In this document: piece after piece, positions 45,181 to 54,215 of the stretch
Layout of the letters: each line of letters starts with the position of its first letter
Numbering within the stretch: position 1 is the stretch's first letter
Source of the DNA: Altibacter lentus
GTDB taxonomy: Bacteria > Bacteroidota > Bacteroidia > Flavobacteriales > Flavobacteriaceae
Reading direction: 5' to 3'
NCBI RefSeq assembly: GCF_000746845.1
Contig: NZ_KN050846.1
Location: forward strand, 29,143-93,142
DNA: 64,000 bases
Program-made: the position numbers and the translations under genes
The notes under the pieces: model-generated
Seen by the model: the letters and a program-made list of their open reading frames with translations, nothing else
Database searches by the model: none
Told to the model about the DNA's origin: nothing

Positions 45181-46197
45181 TTATTTTAATTCAAATTTCT
45201 GAATTCTATTGCCTAAAATATCTCCAACGAAAATACTCCCATCATTATCAATTTGAATGTCGTGATATCTTGAAATCGGACCATCATAAAATCCAGTTCT
45301 ACCGAATTGCAATTGTGGGTTAATATCTAAATCAAAGCGAAAAATATCAGAGCCCTTTACAATGGTATCATTTACAGTCAGATAATCTATTCCAAACAAA
45401 TGGTTGTTTTTATTATCGATAGTGACAGAATATAATTGTTCGGTTATTTTATTCTGCCAAACAGCAATGAAATTTCCTTTGGCATCAAATTTTTGAATTC
45501 TATTGTTTTCTCTATCAGCCACATAAACATTGCCCTCATTGTCTAAATCAATTCCGTGTGGAATATTAAACTCTCCTTGCTTATTTCCGAATTTCCCCCA
45601 TTCAAATAAGTATGTTCCATCTTTTGAGAATTTAATAACTCGACTATTGCCATATCCATCACTCACGTAAAAAGAACCATCAGCTGTTACAGCGACATCT
45701 GTAGGAAGATTAAAATGTTCAGAATCGTTTCCAGAAACTTTTGCTTCTCCTAATGTCATTAATAAATTTCCACTCGAATCAAATTTGAAAACTTGGTGAA
45801 GTCCACAATCCGTAACCCAAATATTATCTTCCTTGTCAACTTCCAAGCCGTGTGGCATTATGAATAATTTGTTTCCCCAAGAATTCAGAATTTCTCCAGT
45901 TTTTGAATTTATTTTCGATATAGTAGTTTCTTCAATGACCGGAAGGTGTGAAATAGGCATTGTCTCCCAAGTTCTACCAGAACGATGAAAAACAATTATA
46001 TTCCCTTTACTATCAAGTCCCAATCCAGTAGGACTTCCCAAAGTAAAATTATCAGGTAATTTAGGCCAATCATTGACTAAAACGTAAGAATCAGATTTTT
46101 TAGTTCCTTGTTCAGGTCTGCTTTTTTCAGAGTCTTTACAGCCAAAAATCAGAATTGCTGTGAGAAAAAAAAGAATACTATTTTGTTTAAATTCCAT
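45181..46197 (-). CDS. Cassette gene: NHL-repeat lipoprotein
   Basis: A 338-residue lipoprotein (ILIFGC lipobox at about residue 20) folded as a six-bladed NHL propeller: LDSKGNIIVFHRSGR, VDKEDNIWVTDCGLHQVFKF, VTADGSFYVSDGYGNSRVIK, LDNEGNVYVADRENNRIQKF, QIDNDGSIFVGDILGNRIQK. Related to the lyase domain of peptidyl-glycine amidating enzymes, but without evidence for activity. Ends GTTGTACGGC/GTTGTACGTC differ at one base. Confidence 0.85.
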   Translation of the reverse strand: MEFKQNSILFFLTAILIFGCKDSEKSRPEQGTKKSDSYVLVNDWPKLPDNFTLGSPTGLGLDSKGNIIVFHRSGRTWETMPISHLPVIEETTISKINSKTGEILNSWGNKLFIMPHGLEVDKEDNIWVTDCGLHQVFKFDSSGNLLMTLGEAKVSGNDSEHFNLPTDVAVTADGSFYVSDGYGNSRVIKFSKDGTYLFEWGKFGNKQGEFNIPHGIDLDNEGNVYVADRENNRIQKFDAKGNFIAVWQNKITEQLYSVTIDNKNNHLFGIDYLTVNDTIVKGSDIFRFDLDINPQLQFGRTGFYDGPISRYHDIQIDNDGSIFVGDILGNRIQKFELK

Positions 46198-46228
46198 TTA
46201 TTGGTTTTGGTTGCTTTAAATGACGTAC

Positions 46229-46414
46229 AACGGTCTTGTATATGGCTCGTAGCGTGCAAAATAGCTGTTTCCTTTCGGTTGGGCACAAGCCAGATTTTTA
46301 AATTTTTATATTTACTTTTTTTCAAATATAATCAAATTTAAAAATTTGGCGACCTCGCAAATACACCTTAACTTCGGTTATGTAACTAATTAACTATGAG
46401 TTATATACGTTGTT
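46229..46414 (-). repeat. attC-like site 3, type L
   Basis: From AACGGTCTTGTATATGGCTC to GTTATATACGTTGTT. Arms GTATAT/ATATAC. The middle holds a long near-palindrome around TTTAAATTTTTATATTTAC and AAATTTAAAAATTTGG. 3' element of the three-gene metal cassette. Confidence 0.8.
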
Positions 46415-46567
46415 GTGCATAGTGCTTTTCACGTTCTGCTTGGTTTTCCGATGTTTGTTGTTTAGTTCTAAAGTGAGCGTTGGCAAGACATACTCTTTTA
46501 CAGTTTTGGTGGTGCGATGGCTTGAGCGACTGTAAATGTGTTTGGCTTTAAGCGTTGGCAATTCCGA
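46415..46567 (-). other. 3' non-coding part of the metal cassette
   Basis: No gene. It carries GCGTTGGCAAGAC and GCGTTGGCAATTCC words, about 65 bases apart, and an inverted pair TTTACAGTTTTGG/CGACTGTAAATG. A third GCGTTGGC word lies at 50050 on the other side of the operon, which may mark the borders of an older insert inside the cassette. Confidence 0.4.
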
Positions 46568-47362
46568 TTACTTGCTTAATTTCAAAATCCGAAATGCACC
46601 TTGTATTACCACTATAAAAACGATTGTTCCAACAATTAAATCAGGTTTGTTGGAATTTAGCCAATTCACTAAAATTCCTGCGATTATTACTCCCAAATTG
46701 ATAATCACGTCATTTGATGTAAAAATCATACTCGCTTTCATATGTGCCTCTTCTTTGCTCTTTGACTTTTGCAAAATGTAAAGACAAATTCCGTTTGCGA
46801 TAAGTGCTAAAATCGAAACGATAATCATCGTTGAAAAATCGGGAAGTTTCTCGGCTCCAAAAAATCTTCTCAATACTTCCACAAATCCGATAATCGCAAG
46901 TGTTATCTGAAAATAGCCTGCAATTTTTGCAATCCGTTTTTTCTTAATCAACGTTCCACCAACCGCAAACAAACTAATTCCGTACACGAAACTGTCCGCA
47001 AGCATATCTAAACTATCGGCAACCAATCCCATTGATTTCGAGATGAGTCCTGTGGTCATTTCGATAATGAAGAAGACAAAATTTATCGCCAGTACAATCC
47101 AAAGTAGCTTTTTTTGGTTGGTGTTTTCTACAAAATCTTTTTCGTTGGTTTCTTCGGTCGAAATTTTCTTTCCGCCTAAATTTAATTCGATAATTGACTT
47201 TTCAATTTGGTCGTTTTGACCATCGTGAAAAACAGTCAGTTTTCGGTTGGGAATGTCAAAATCGAGATTTTTGATTTCTTCAATTCCGTCCAGTTTCATT
47301 CGGATTAGATTTTCCTCGGAAGGACAATCCATTTTACTGATTTCAAAAATTGTTTTGTTCAT
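46568..47362 (-). CDS. Cassette gene: CDF-type cation transporter with N-terminal HMA-like domain
   Basis: A 264-residue transporter. Residues 1-65 resemble a heavy-metal-associated domain with a single cysteine (ISKMDCPSEENLIRMKL). Then come six helices of the cation diffusion facilitator family, with the metal site motif SMGLVADSLDMLADSFVYG and the paired FTSNDVIINLGVIIAG. Likely exports Zn, Co or Cd. The start at 47362 follows the receptor stop by one base; the frame upstream overlaps the receptor gene. Last gene of the operon. Confidence 0.85.
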   Translation of the reverse strand: MNKTIFEISKMDCPSEENLIRMKLDGIEEIKNLDFDIPNRKLTVFHDGQNDQIEKSIIELNLGGKKISTEETNEKDFVENTNQKKLLWIVLAINFVFFIIEMTTGLISKSMGLVADSLDMLADSFVYGISLFAVGGTLIKKKRIAKIAGYFQITLAIIGFVEVLRRFFGAEKLPDFSTMIIVSILALIANGICLYILQKSKSKEEAHMKASMIFTSNDVIINLGVIIAGILVNWLNSNKPDLIVGTIVFIVVIQGAFRILKLSK

Positions 47363-47363
47363 T

Positions 47364-49547
47364 TTAGTCGTCATCTTCGTTTCCAAAAGGTTTGATAATT
47401 ATTCCAACGCTAAATATAAAACCGTCTGTTGGTGCATAGATTTCGGGAAATTCTGGATTGTCGTGTGGTGGCAAAACCAAAGGCGAGAATTTGCTTTGTC
47501 TTCTATCGGTAAAGTTTTCAAAATTCACAAAAGCACTACCAAATTTAAAGTTTCGCATTAACAATAATCCCATCGTTACAAAATCGGTTGTTTCAGTTCC
47601 ATTTGACAAAAATTGTTTTCCTGTGTAAAACGTTTCATAACCGATTCGCCATTTTTCAGATTCGTACATCAAAACACTTCCTGCGTTATGTTTTGCAGTT
47701 AGAGGTTTTTGTGGATTGCCAGCCAAATAATTCAATTTTGTGTCAATGAGTGCATAATTCAAGAACCAACGAAAATCTTTATAGGTAAACTTGATGTTTG
47801 TTTCAGCACCTTTGCTCAAAATTTCATCTGTTGCATTCTCAAATTGGAAAAATCCATTATCGGTTGAATTTAACAGTAATGCATCATTAATTGCAGTTAC
47901 ATAAAACAGTTGGTTAATAGAAAAACCTACGGATTCAAATAAGAGTGTTTGATAGTTGAAATCAAGATTTATACCATAAGAACGTTCCGCATTTAGTGAA
48001 GATTTATCAATGCCAAGTACATTTTCAAAATTGATAAATTCCGCCTCTTCTGTAAAAATATCTGGAATTTTGTAGCCTAAACCACCACCAATTCTGCTGG
48101 AAAATCCGCTATCGTTTTTGTATAGCAATGAAACTCTTGGAAGCGGAAAGAAGCCAAAATCAGTATTGTAATCTGCTCGCAATCCTGTTTCCAAAATCCA
48201 ATTATCCGAAATGTCATAAATATTATTTACAAATGCTCCATAAGTTATGTCTGTTTGGTCACGTTGCAAAGTCGCATTATCATTTTCATCAAAATCGGAA
48301 GTATATAGGTTTGCACCAAAAATCCAATCTATTTTATTGGCGGACTTTTGATAGTTTATTTCTGTGAATGTATTGGTTTGTTTTCCGTCAAAAGCAAAAT
48401 CGGGAATGGTTAGTTTTCTGTCAAAGAATGAGATACTGTTTTTAATATTTAATGAACTAACCGAATCTAATTGAGTTTCGTAAACCACTTGACTGCTCAA
48501 TCTTTTTGATAGATTTTCTTCGGTATATTGATGGATGCCATTTTCGCCACTTTCAATTTTTGTGATGTCGCCACCAATTCTGTCGTCATACGTTCCGTTT
48601 AAGCCAAACCAAAATGTTGTTTTTTCTGATGGATAATAAAAGAATTTTGGGTTGAAAGAAATAGATGTTGTTTGTGGTAAATTACTAAAGCCATCATCTT
48701 CTGGGTCGTAAGCCTTTTGATAATGACCTGAACCGTATAATGAAACTCCAAATTTTTCATTTCGTTTGCTATAAAATACATTCGCAGTACTTCCTAACGC
48801 TTGTGTTTGTGTCAACATAATATCCAAAGTTGGTTCTTCATCTGGTGTTTTTGATACCATATTTATCAAACCTCCAATTGCTCCACCACCATAAAGTGTT
48901 GATGAACTTCCTTTAATGATTTCAAATTGTTTTAAGTCCAATGGCGGAATTTGCAGAATACTCAAACCGCTTGAAAATCCGCCATAAAGTGGAAATCCAT
49001 CTCGTAAAAGTTGTGTGTAACGTCCATCAAGACCTTGAATTCTAATGTTGGTATTCGCACTACTTAAAGAAGTTTGTTGCATCTGTATTCCTGTACTTTC
49101 CCGAAGTACCATTGAAATATTGGTTGGGTTCATTACCGCTTTTTCGCTTAATTCTTCCGCTCCAATAAATTCAATTCGAGTTGGAATTTTTCTTACTGTC
49201 CGTGTACTTCTTGAAGATTGTATGACAACTTCGTCAAGTTCATTACCTCCCGATTCGAGCTTGAAAGCGAACTCCTTTTTTGTTCCAACATCAATAGTAG
49301 TTTCTATGGTTTTGAAGCCTATGTATGAAATTTTTATAATGTGGTTTCCATTTGGGATTTCTGTAAATGTGGCAATTCCGTCAAAATCTGTTACTGCTCC
49401 TTTTTCTAATTCTTCAAAATAGACGGTCGCTCCCAATAATGGTTCGTTGGTTTTTGCATCTTTCACAGAAATGGAAATATCGCTCGTCTGTGCGAACGTT
49501 ATAATTGATACGAATAGAAATAATGTATTTAAAAATATGTTTTTCAT
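47364..49547 (-). CDS. Cassette gene: TonB-dependent outer-membrane receptor
   Basis: A 727-residue receptor: signal peptide to ITFAQ, a carboxypeptidase-regulatory-like domain (ISVKDAKTNEPLLGATVYFE), plug domain (IQGLDGRYTQLLRDGFPLYG; IIKGSSSTLYGGGAIGGLIN) and a 22-strand-type barrel ending in an aromatic-rich strand before FGNEDDD. Family size is normal. With a Fur-family regulator upstream and a CDF pump downstream it probably handles a metal or metallophore. The whole receptor gene is inside one cassette, far larger than usual cassette cargo. Confidence 0.92.
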   Translation of the reverse strand: MKNIFLNTLFLFVSIITFAQTSDISISVKDAKTNEPLLGATVYFEELEKGAVTDFDGIATFTEIPNGNHIIKISYIGFKTIETTIDVGTKKEFAFKLESGGNELDEVVIQSSRSTRTVRKIPTRIEFIGAEELSEKAVMNPTNISMVLRESTGIQMQQTSLSSANTNIRIQGLDGRYTQLLRDGFPLYGGFSSGLSILQIPPLDLKQFEIIKGSSSTLYGGGAIGGLINMVSKTPDEEPTLDIMLTQTQALGSTANVFYSKRNEKFGVSLYGSGHYQKAYDPEDDGFSNLPQTTSISFNPKFFYYPSEKTTFWFGLNGTYDDRIGGDITKIESGENGIHQYTEENLSKRLSSQVVYETQLDSVSSLNIKNSISFFDRKLTIPDFAFDGKQTNTFTEINYQKSANKIDWIFGANLYTSDFDENDNATLQRDQTDITYGAFVNNIYDISDNWILETGLRADYNTDFGFFPLPRVSLLYKNDSGFSSRIGGGLGYKIPDIFTEEAEFINFENVLGIDKSSLNAERSYGINLDFNYQTLLFESVGFSINQLFYVTAINDALLLNSTDNGFFQFENATDEILSKGAETNIKFTYKDFRWFLNYALIDTKLNYLAGNPQKPLTAKHNAGSVLMYESEKWRIGYETFYTGKQFLSNGTETTDFVTMGLLLMRNFKFGSAFVNFENFTDRRQSKFSPLVLPPHDNPEFPEIYAPTDGFIFSVGIIIKPFGNEDDD

Positions 49548-49614
49548 CTGCTTATTCTGGTTTAAAAGAATAATGCAAATGTATTTAGGATTTACTGCAA
49601 CTCGATTGCAAAGA

Positions 49615-50025
49615 TTACTTGTTACAGTTGTCGCATAGACCTTTTACGACCATATTTGCTTGTTGTTGTTTGAAGTTTTCAGGAAGTTGAATTTTGGGAA
49701 TAGGAACATCAAAAAGGCAGAATGTTTTATCGCAGTTTGTGCAATAAAAATGATAGTGCAAATCCTTTGGGTCGCAGTTACAACCTTTGGCACAAACCGC
49801 ATATTTGGTCATTCCAGAACCATCTTCAATGCTGTGGATAACTTTGTTTTCCTCAAATGTTTTCAGCGTTCTGAAAATCGAACTTCTGTCCGTGTATGCC
49901 AATGCGTTTTCAATATCTTTCAATGATTGAGCTTTTTCTTGGCTCAAAAGATGTCGTAATACCACAGTTCTGACTGCGGTGTTTTTTACTTTTTTTATTT
50001 TTAGGATTTCTTCTTCGGTTTGCAT
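49615..50025 (-). CDS. Cassette gene: Fur-family metal regulator
   Basis: A 136-residue regulator: winged helix (LRHLLSQEKAQSLKDIENAL; TDRSSIFRTLKTFEENKVIH), metal-sensing loop with DLHYHFYCTNC (His90, His92, Cys95, Cys98) and a C-terminal Cys131-x2-Cys134 pair forming the structural zinc site. A Zur- or Fur-like role is expected for the receptor and pump genes behind it. First gene of the three-gene operon. Confidence 0.9.
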   Translation of the reverse strand: MQTEEEILKIKKVKNTAVRTVVLRHLLSQEKAQSLKDIENALAYTDRSSIFRTLKTFEENKVIHSIEDGSGMTKYAVCAKGCNCDPKDLHYHFYCTNCDKTFCLFDVPIPKIQLPENFKQQQANMVVKGLCDNCNK

Positions 50026-50185
50026 TTTCCTAATGTATCATTTTTTTCGAGCGTTGGCGAAAAACAGCTCTTTTATTTTTTTCAGCGGTGGCTTTTTGCG
50101 GTTGGAAAAAAATAAATGTGCTGTTTGTGCGGTTGGCTTTTTTAGTTCAAATGTTGAATTTAGCACGATTTTTTGCATTATGCAC
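50026..50185 (-). other. 5' non-coding part of the metal cassette
   Basis: Leader and promoter region of the Fur/TonB/CDF operon, about 160 bases. It ends, on the plus strand, with GCATTATGCAC before AAC (50186), complementary to the cassette's other end GTTGTGCATAGTGC at 46412. No clear regulator palindrome was recognised. Confidence 0.45.
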
Positions 50186-50308
50186 AACGGTTTTGTATAA
50201 CGTTCCGTTGCGGAACATTTCGACTAAAATAGTTAAAAATTCCTGCATTTACTCCTTGCAAAGATTTTCAGAATTGAAAATCGGCAGCAATGGACGGTAT
50301 ACATTGTT
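50186..50308 (-). repeat. attC-like site 4, type B
   Basis: From AACGGTTTTGTATAACGTTC to GACGGTATACATTGTT. Internal hairpins CCGTTGCGG and GATTTTCAGAATTGAAAATC. 3' element of gene-less cassette copy 1. Confidence 0.85.
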
Positions 50309-50493
50309 ACCTTAAGTGGCGAGCCGGAACTTCGGGCCGAAACCGACTTTAGCTGATCATCAGAAACCATTCCGAACATTCAGAGAGTTGGTCTAATCAG
50401 AAGTTATTCAGAGAACTTACAAAACTGTCGGAATTGCCAAAGTTCTTAGAAATCCAATCAGCTAATGAAATGTCGAAGCCATTTAACGGTAAC
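50306..50493 (-). repeat. Gene-less cassette, copy 1
   Basis: A 188-base unit bounded by GTTACCTTAAGTGG and CCATTTAACGGTAAC (near-complementary, one-base bulge). It has no ORF with a plausible start; a 44-codon frame starting at an ATG and running into the flanking element exists but looks like chance. Near-identical copies occur at 52175, 53171 and 60732. Confidence 0.85.
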
Positions 50494-50614
50494 GTTTGGG
50501 CTATGGTTTCGTTGCGGAAAATGTCCGAAGGACTTTTCCGCTGTAGCCGAAAGATAGTAAAACGGCGAGAATTTCCGATAGGAAATTCCGCCGCAATGAA
50601 CTATAGCCGTTGTT
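50491..50614 (-). repeat. attC-like site 5, type J
   Basis: From AACGTTTGGGCTATGGTTTC to ACTATAGCCGTTGTT. Arms GGCTAT/ATAGCC; internal hairpins GGAAAATGTCCGAAGGACTTTTCC and GGCGAGAATTTCC region. 3' element of the TPR lipoprotein cassette. The hairpin arms are quoted in two parts: GGAAAATGTCC and GGACTTTTCC. Confidence 0.82.
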
Positions 50615-50626
50615 GTGGTGCGTTAT

Positions 50627-51274
50627 TTAATCAATCATTGCTTTTGAAACATTTCTCGACGCTTTGTAAAAAATATTATCCGGTTCAATTTTCAATGCCA
50701 AGTCATAATTTTCAATAGCTTTTTTATAATCATTTTTCAGATAATAAGCATATCCGCGATTATGATAGGCGTCCGCATAATTTTCATCAATTTTTATAGC
50801 TTCTGTAAACGCATCAATAGCTAAATCATATTTACTCTGTTGTCCGTAGAGAATACCAAGATTATGGTAAATCAATTTGTTATTCGGCTCTGAATTATTT
50901 GTTGGGTCTAAATCAATTGCAGCGATATAGTCTGACTTAGTGTTCTCTATATTATTTGCTTTCTCATAAGTTAATGCACGATTATATAAAGCAATTTTGT
51001 TGTCAGGATTTAGCTGGATAGCTTTGGAATAACTTTTTAAACTGCCCTTAATGTCTCCCAAAAGGTCTAAGCAATCGCCTTTCCTCATAAAGGCTTCGGA
51101 ATTTTCACTGTCTAATTCTATAATTTTTTCAAATCGTAATAATGCTTCTTCTATATTTCCATTTGAAAAAAGTTCAACTCCTTCTTCGCCTAATTTATCC
51201 AAAGTTTTATTTTGTCCGTTGCAAGAGCAAAAGAAGATTAGAAAAGTAGTTAATATCAAAAAAATTTTATTCAT
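50627..51274 (-). CDS. Cassette gene: TPR-repeat lipoprotein
   Basis: A 215-residue lipoprotein (IFFCSC lipobox, Cys18) with about five tetratricopeptide repeats: LGEEGVELFSNGNIEEALLR, MRKGDCLDLLGDIKGSLKSY, ALYNRALTYEKANNIENTKS, IYHNLGILYGQQSKYDLAID and YHNRGYAYYLKNDYKKAIEN. A protein-binding scaffold at the inner face of the outer membrane; partner unknown. Ends GTTGTGGTGC on both sides match exactly over ten bases. Confidence 0.85.
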   Translation of the reverse strand: MNKIFLILTTFLIFFCSCNGQNKTLDKLGEEGVELFSNGNIEEALLRFEKIIELDSENSEAFMRKGDCLDLLGDIKGSLKSYSKAIQLNPDNKIALYNRALTYEKANNIENTKSDYIAAIDLDPTNNSEPNNKLIYHNLGILYGQQSKYDLAIDAFTEAIKIDENYADAYHNRGYAYYLKNDYKKAIENYDLALKIEPDNIFYKASRNVSKAMID

Positions 51275-51301
51275 CGAAAGTGTTTGGTTTTAATGCACCA
51301 C

Positions 51302-51474
51302 AACGGTTAAGGCTAAAATTTCGGCGGGTTGGCAGCGACGCCGGGATCCGCCTGCGGCGGAACATCGGAGTGGGGGAGCTGCATCCAAAATTAGTCCGAC
51401 TTACTTTTTTAGCTTCTTTAAAAGTATAAAATTTGTTTCAACTATTTCAGCCACGCTGAATTATAGCCGTTGTT
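51302..51474 (-). repeat. attC-like site 6, type A
   Basis: From AACGGTTAAGGCTAAAATTT to AATTATAGCCGTTGTT; slightly shorter than site 1. 3' element of the lipoprotein cassette at 51488. Confidence 0.87.
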
Positions 51475-51487
51475 ACTTGCAGTTTTT

Positions 51488-52036
51488 TTAGTAAATCCAA
51501 TCATAAATACTTTTAACAAATTCCCAATTTTCGTTTTTATATTCAAATATATTTCCTGATCCTCCAAATTCACCGGAATAAATTATAAAAGCCAATTCGA
51601 AAGTTTCATTGAATATTGGTCTTGAAATAACTAAAGCGCCGTTTGGACAATTATTTTTTATGTATTGTCTAATTGTTTCCAATTCTTGTCTGTTTGTTGG
51701 AGTCAAACTATCTGGTATAATTTTTTTTCCTAGACTGTATTCTTCATTGAACAAGAATTTTTCATATTTTATTATCTGATTATTCAAGTGTGTCGAATCG
51801 CTGATTTTCAAATGCTTTAAAAGCTGAGAATAATAGTCATATTCAGGAGTATTTTCAAAGAAAGTTGTTTTTTCATAAATACAATCAAAGTTTATATCTA
51901 CTGATTTCAATTGATGAAATATGTGCGCTAAAAGTTTTTTAGTCCGATGAATTTCTAAATTTTCAACAGTTGGTTTATTCGAATTATTACAACTTAAAAT
52001 TAAAGTGAGAAAAGCAATCAATTGTAATATCCTCAT
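51488..52036 (-). CDS. Cassette gene: lipoprotein of a three-member cassette family
   Basis: A 182-residue lipoprotein (MRILQLIAFLTLILSCNNSN, Cys16). C-terminal block NNCPNGALVISRPIFNETFE ... NENWEFVKSIYDWIY is shared with the proteins at 57870 and 58597, which points to a common fold with a beta sheet near the end. No known family recognised. Ends GTTACTTGCA match exactly on both sides. Confidence 0.78.
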   Translation of the reverse strand: MRILQLIAFLTLILSCNNSNKPTVENLEIHRTKKLLAHIFHQLKSVDINFDCIYEKTTFFENTPEYDYYSQLLKHLKISDSTHLNNQIIKYEKFLFNEEYSLGKKIIPDSLTPTNRQELETIRQYIKNNCPNGALVISRPIFNETFELAFIIYSGEFGGSGNIFEYKNENWEFVKSIYDWIY

Positions 52037-52054
52037 GGTGCTAAAATTGCAAGT

Positions 52055-52177
52055 AACGGTTTTGTATAACGTTCCGTTGCGGAACGTTTTGACTAAAATA
52101 GTTAAAATTTCCTGTATTTACTCCTTGCAAAGATTTTCAGTATTGAAAATCGGCAGCAATGGACGGTATACATTGTT
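52055..52177 (-). repeat. attC-like site 7, type B
   Basis: Near-identical to site 4; from AACGGTTTTGTATAACGTTC to GGTATACATTGTT. 3' element of gene-less cassette copy 2. Confidence 0.85.
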
Positions 52178-52362
52178 ACCTTAAGTGGCGAGCCGAAACT
52201 TCGGGCCGAAACCGACTTTAGCTGATCATCAGAAACCATTCCGAACATTCAGAGAGTTGGTCTAATCAGAAGTTATTCAGAGAACTTGCAAAACTGTCGG
52301 AATTGCTGAAGTTCTTAGAAATTCAATCAGCTAATGAAATGTCGAAGCCATTTAACGGTAAC
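52175..52362 (-). repeat. Gene-less cassette, copy 2
   Basis: Same 188-base unit as at 50306 with a few substitutions (GAACTTGCAAAACTGTCGG for GAACTTACAAAACTGTCGG). It is followed on the right by a type A site instead of type J, so the unit is mobile as a unit, not a fixed spacer. Confidence 0.85.
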
Positions 52363-52531
52363 GGTTAAGGCTAAAATTTCGGCGGGTTGGCAGCGACGCC
52401 GGGGATCCGCCTTTGGCGGAACATCGGAGTGGGGAGCTGCTTCCCAAATTTGTCCGAGTAACTTTTTAGCTTCTTTAAAAGTATGAATATTGTTTTAATT
52501 ATTTCAGCCCCGCTGAATTATAGCCATTGTT
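52360..52531 (-). repeat. attC-like site 8, type A
   Basis: From AACGGTTAAGGCTAAAATTT to AATTATAGCCATTGTT. 3' element of the cassette at 52546. Confidence 0.87.
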
Positions 52532-52545
52532 GTACACCGTTTTTT

Positions 52546-53007
52546 TTATTTTAAGTATCTCAGATTAAATATTGCTTGATGGTCAGTTTCTGTGAACTCA
52601 AAAATTCCATCGATGATTTTTTTCATTTCTTTTCCTAAAAACACACTGTCATCTGTTTCCTCTATAAATTTGGCAAAAGTTCGAATTGGTGTTTGTCCAT
52701 GCATTTCGTCCAATTCGATAAGTTTTAAATCCGATTTTTTATATTTAATATATGTCCGATTATTTTCAATTCCATCACGGTCAATTATAAAGAAAATCAC
52801 AAATCCGTTTTGATATTTTATTTTATCGACGTCAAATATTTTGAACCAAGACGGTGTGAATTTGAGCGAATCAACTTGTAGTATAATCTCATTGTTTCTA
52901 ATTATCTCAAGTTGGACTCTACTTTTCTTGCTGTCACGAATAAACCTTTGAACAAATTCAGTTGAGTTTTTTGGTTTTCTTGTCAGAATGTTTTTTATAA
53001 AATTCAC
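52546..53007 (-). CDS. Cassette gene: unknown soluble protein
   Basis: A 153-residue protein without signal peptide or membrane segment. It starts MNFIKNILTRKPKNSTEFVQ and has a beta-rich middle (IIRNNEIILQVDSLKFTPSW; GFVIFFIIDRDGIENNRTYI). No family recognised. Ends GTTGTACACC match exactly; leader about 43 bases. Confidence 0.7.
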   Translation of the reverse strand: MNFIKNILTRKPKNSTEFVQRFIRDSKKSRVQLEIIRNNEIILQVDSLKFTPSWFKIFDVDKIKYQNGFVIFFIIDRDGIENNRTYIKYKKSDLKLIELDEMHGQTPIRTFAKFIEETDDSVFLGKEMKKIIDGIFEFTETDHQAIFNLRYLK

Positions 53008-53050
53008 GATTTTTATGTCAGAAGTTTAGTTTTTGGTCAAAATGGTGTAC

Positions 53051-53173
53051 AACGGTTTTGTATAACGTTCCGTTGCGGAACGTTTCGACTAAAATAGTTA
53101 AAAATTCCTATATTTTCTCTTTGCAAAGATTTTCAGAATTGAAAATCGGCAGCAATGGACGGTATACATTGTT
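53051..53173 (-). repeat. attC-like site 9, type B
   Basis: Near-identical to sites 4 and 7. 3' element of gene-less cassette copy 3. Confidence 0.85.
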
Positions 53174-53358
53174 ACCTTAAGTGGCGAGCCGAAACTTCGG
53201 GCCGAAACCGACTTTAGCTGATCATCAGAAACCATTCCGAACAATCAGAGAGTTGGTCTAATCAGAGTTTATTCAGAGAACCAGCAAAATTGTCGGAATT
53301 GCTGAAGTTCTTAGAAATCCAATCAGCTAATGAAATGTCGAAGCCATTTAACGGTAAC
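53171..53358 (-). repeat. Gene-less cassette, copy 3
   Basis: Same unit as at 50306. It shares ACAATCAGAGAGTTGGTCTA and AGAGTTTATTCAGAGAACCA variants with copy 4 at 60732, so copies 3 and 4 are the closest pair. Confidence 0.85.
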
Positions 53359-53478
53359 GGTTTTGTGTATGATTAGTGGCGTGTTTAAGCACCTAATTTA
53401 GCAAATAAACACCAGATAGAAAATCCGTGAGAATTTTCGTAAGTAGGCTCTCAATAGCCATTAATTATACACGTTGTT
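53356..53478 (-). repeat. attC-like site 10, type H
   Basis: From AACGGTTTTGTGTATGATTA to TAATTATACACGTTGTT. Arms GTGTAT and ATACAC with further pairing of ATTAGTGG and CCATTAAT. 3' element of the cassette at 53489. Confidence 0.83.
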
Positions 53479-53488
53479 GGCAGTCGTT

Positions 53489-54016
53489 CTAGTCAGACGA
53501 AATCTCCAATGTTATTAATTTACCTCTTGAATCCGAGAAGATTATAAAAAAGAAATAGTCGTAGATATGTCCCATTTCATTAAATAAACCGTGTATTTTA
53601 TCAGATTCAGGTTTAAAATCGTCAATTGTCAGCATAAAACAAGGATAGCTACAATCAAGCTCTTTCAGATGAATGTCAACACTTTCCAGATCAGATTCGA
53701 AACTCTTTAAGTCAGAAGCAAAATTTTCCCAATCCTTTTCGAAAGAGAGGAATATTTTCTTTACCACGTTAAGTAAATTGTCATCAATTTTATAAATATC
53801 ATTTGCCGTGAGGTTTTCAGTTCTGAATGGGAAAGGTAGGTGATCCGTTTCTTTTTGATACTTCGTTACATTTTCGCTAGAATAATGCAATTGCAAAAAC
53901 CGAAGGATGTTTTTTTTATCAATTCGTCCCGTAGTTTTTGAATCAGAATATTTTGCATACCCAATATATCCAATATCAGATTTCAATTCAGTCAATGTTG
54001 CACTTGTGGTTCTCAT
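53489..54016 (-). CDS. Cassette gene: unknown soluble protein
   Basis: A 175-residue protein from the ATG at 54016 (MRTTSATLTELKSDIGYIGY). Acidic, mostly helical, with KIFLSFEKDWENFASDLKSF; no signal peptide, no known family. The frame is open through the boundary to 54031, but that extension would lie in the recombination site. Ends GTTGGCAGTC match exactly. Confidence 0.7.
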   Translation of the reverse strand: MRTTSATLTELKSDIGYIGYAKYSDSKTTGRIDKKNILRFLQLHYSSENVTKYQKETDHLPFPFRTENLTANDIYKIDDNLLNVVKKIFLSFEKDWENFASDLKSFESDLESVDIHLKELDCSYPCFMLTIDDFKPESDKIHGLFNEMGHIYDYFFFIIFSDSRGKLITLEISSD

Positions 54017-54029
54017 AAGAATGACTGCC

Positions 54030-54200
54030 AACGGTTAAGGCTAAAATTTCGGCGGGTTGGCAGCGACGCCGGGATCCGCCGCAGGCGGAACATCGGAGTG
54101 GGGAGCTGCTTCCCAAATTTGTCCGACTTACTTTTTAACTTCTTTAAAAGTATGAATATTGTTTTAATTATTTCAGTCCCGCTGAATTTTAGCCTGTGTT
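54030..54200 (-). repeat. attC-like site 11, type A
   Basis: From AACGGTTAAGGCTAAAATTT to AATTTTAGCCTGTGTT. Here the arms GGCTAAAATT and AATTTTAGCC are perfect ten-base complements. 3' element of the cassette at 54216. Confidence 0.87.
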
Positions 54201-54215
54201 AGGCTTTCGTTAAAG

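Noticed and set aside
48128..48367. Short plus-strand frame opposite the TonB receptor
   Set aside because: Shadow of the receptor gene with no coding features of its own; many such shadows (e.g. 266-526, 10656-10847, 28978-29370) were left out.
46229..50188. The metal operon as part of a conjugative or integrative element
   Set aside because: No integrase, relaxase or tra genes are near it, and its ends are cassette ends.
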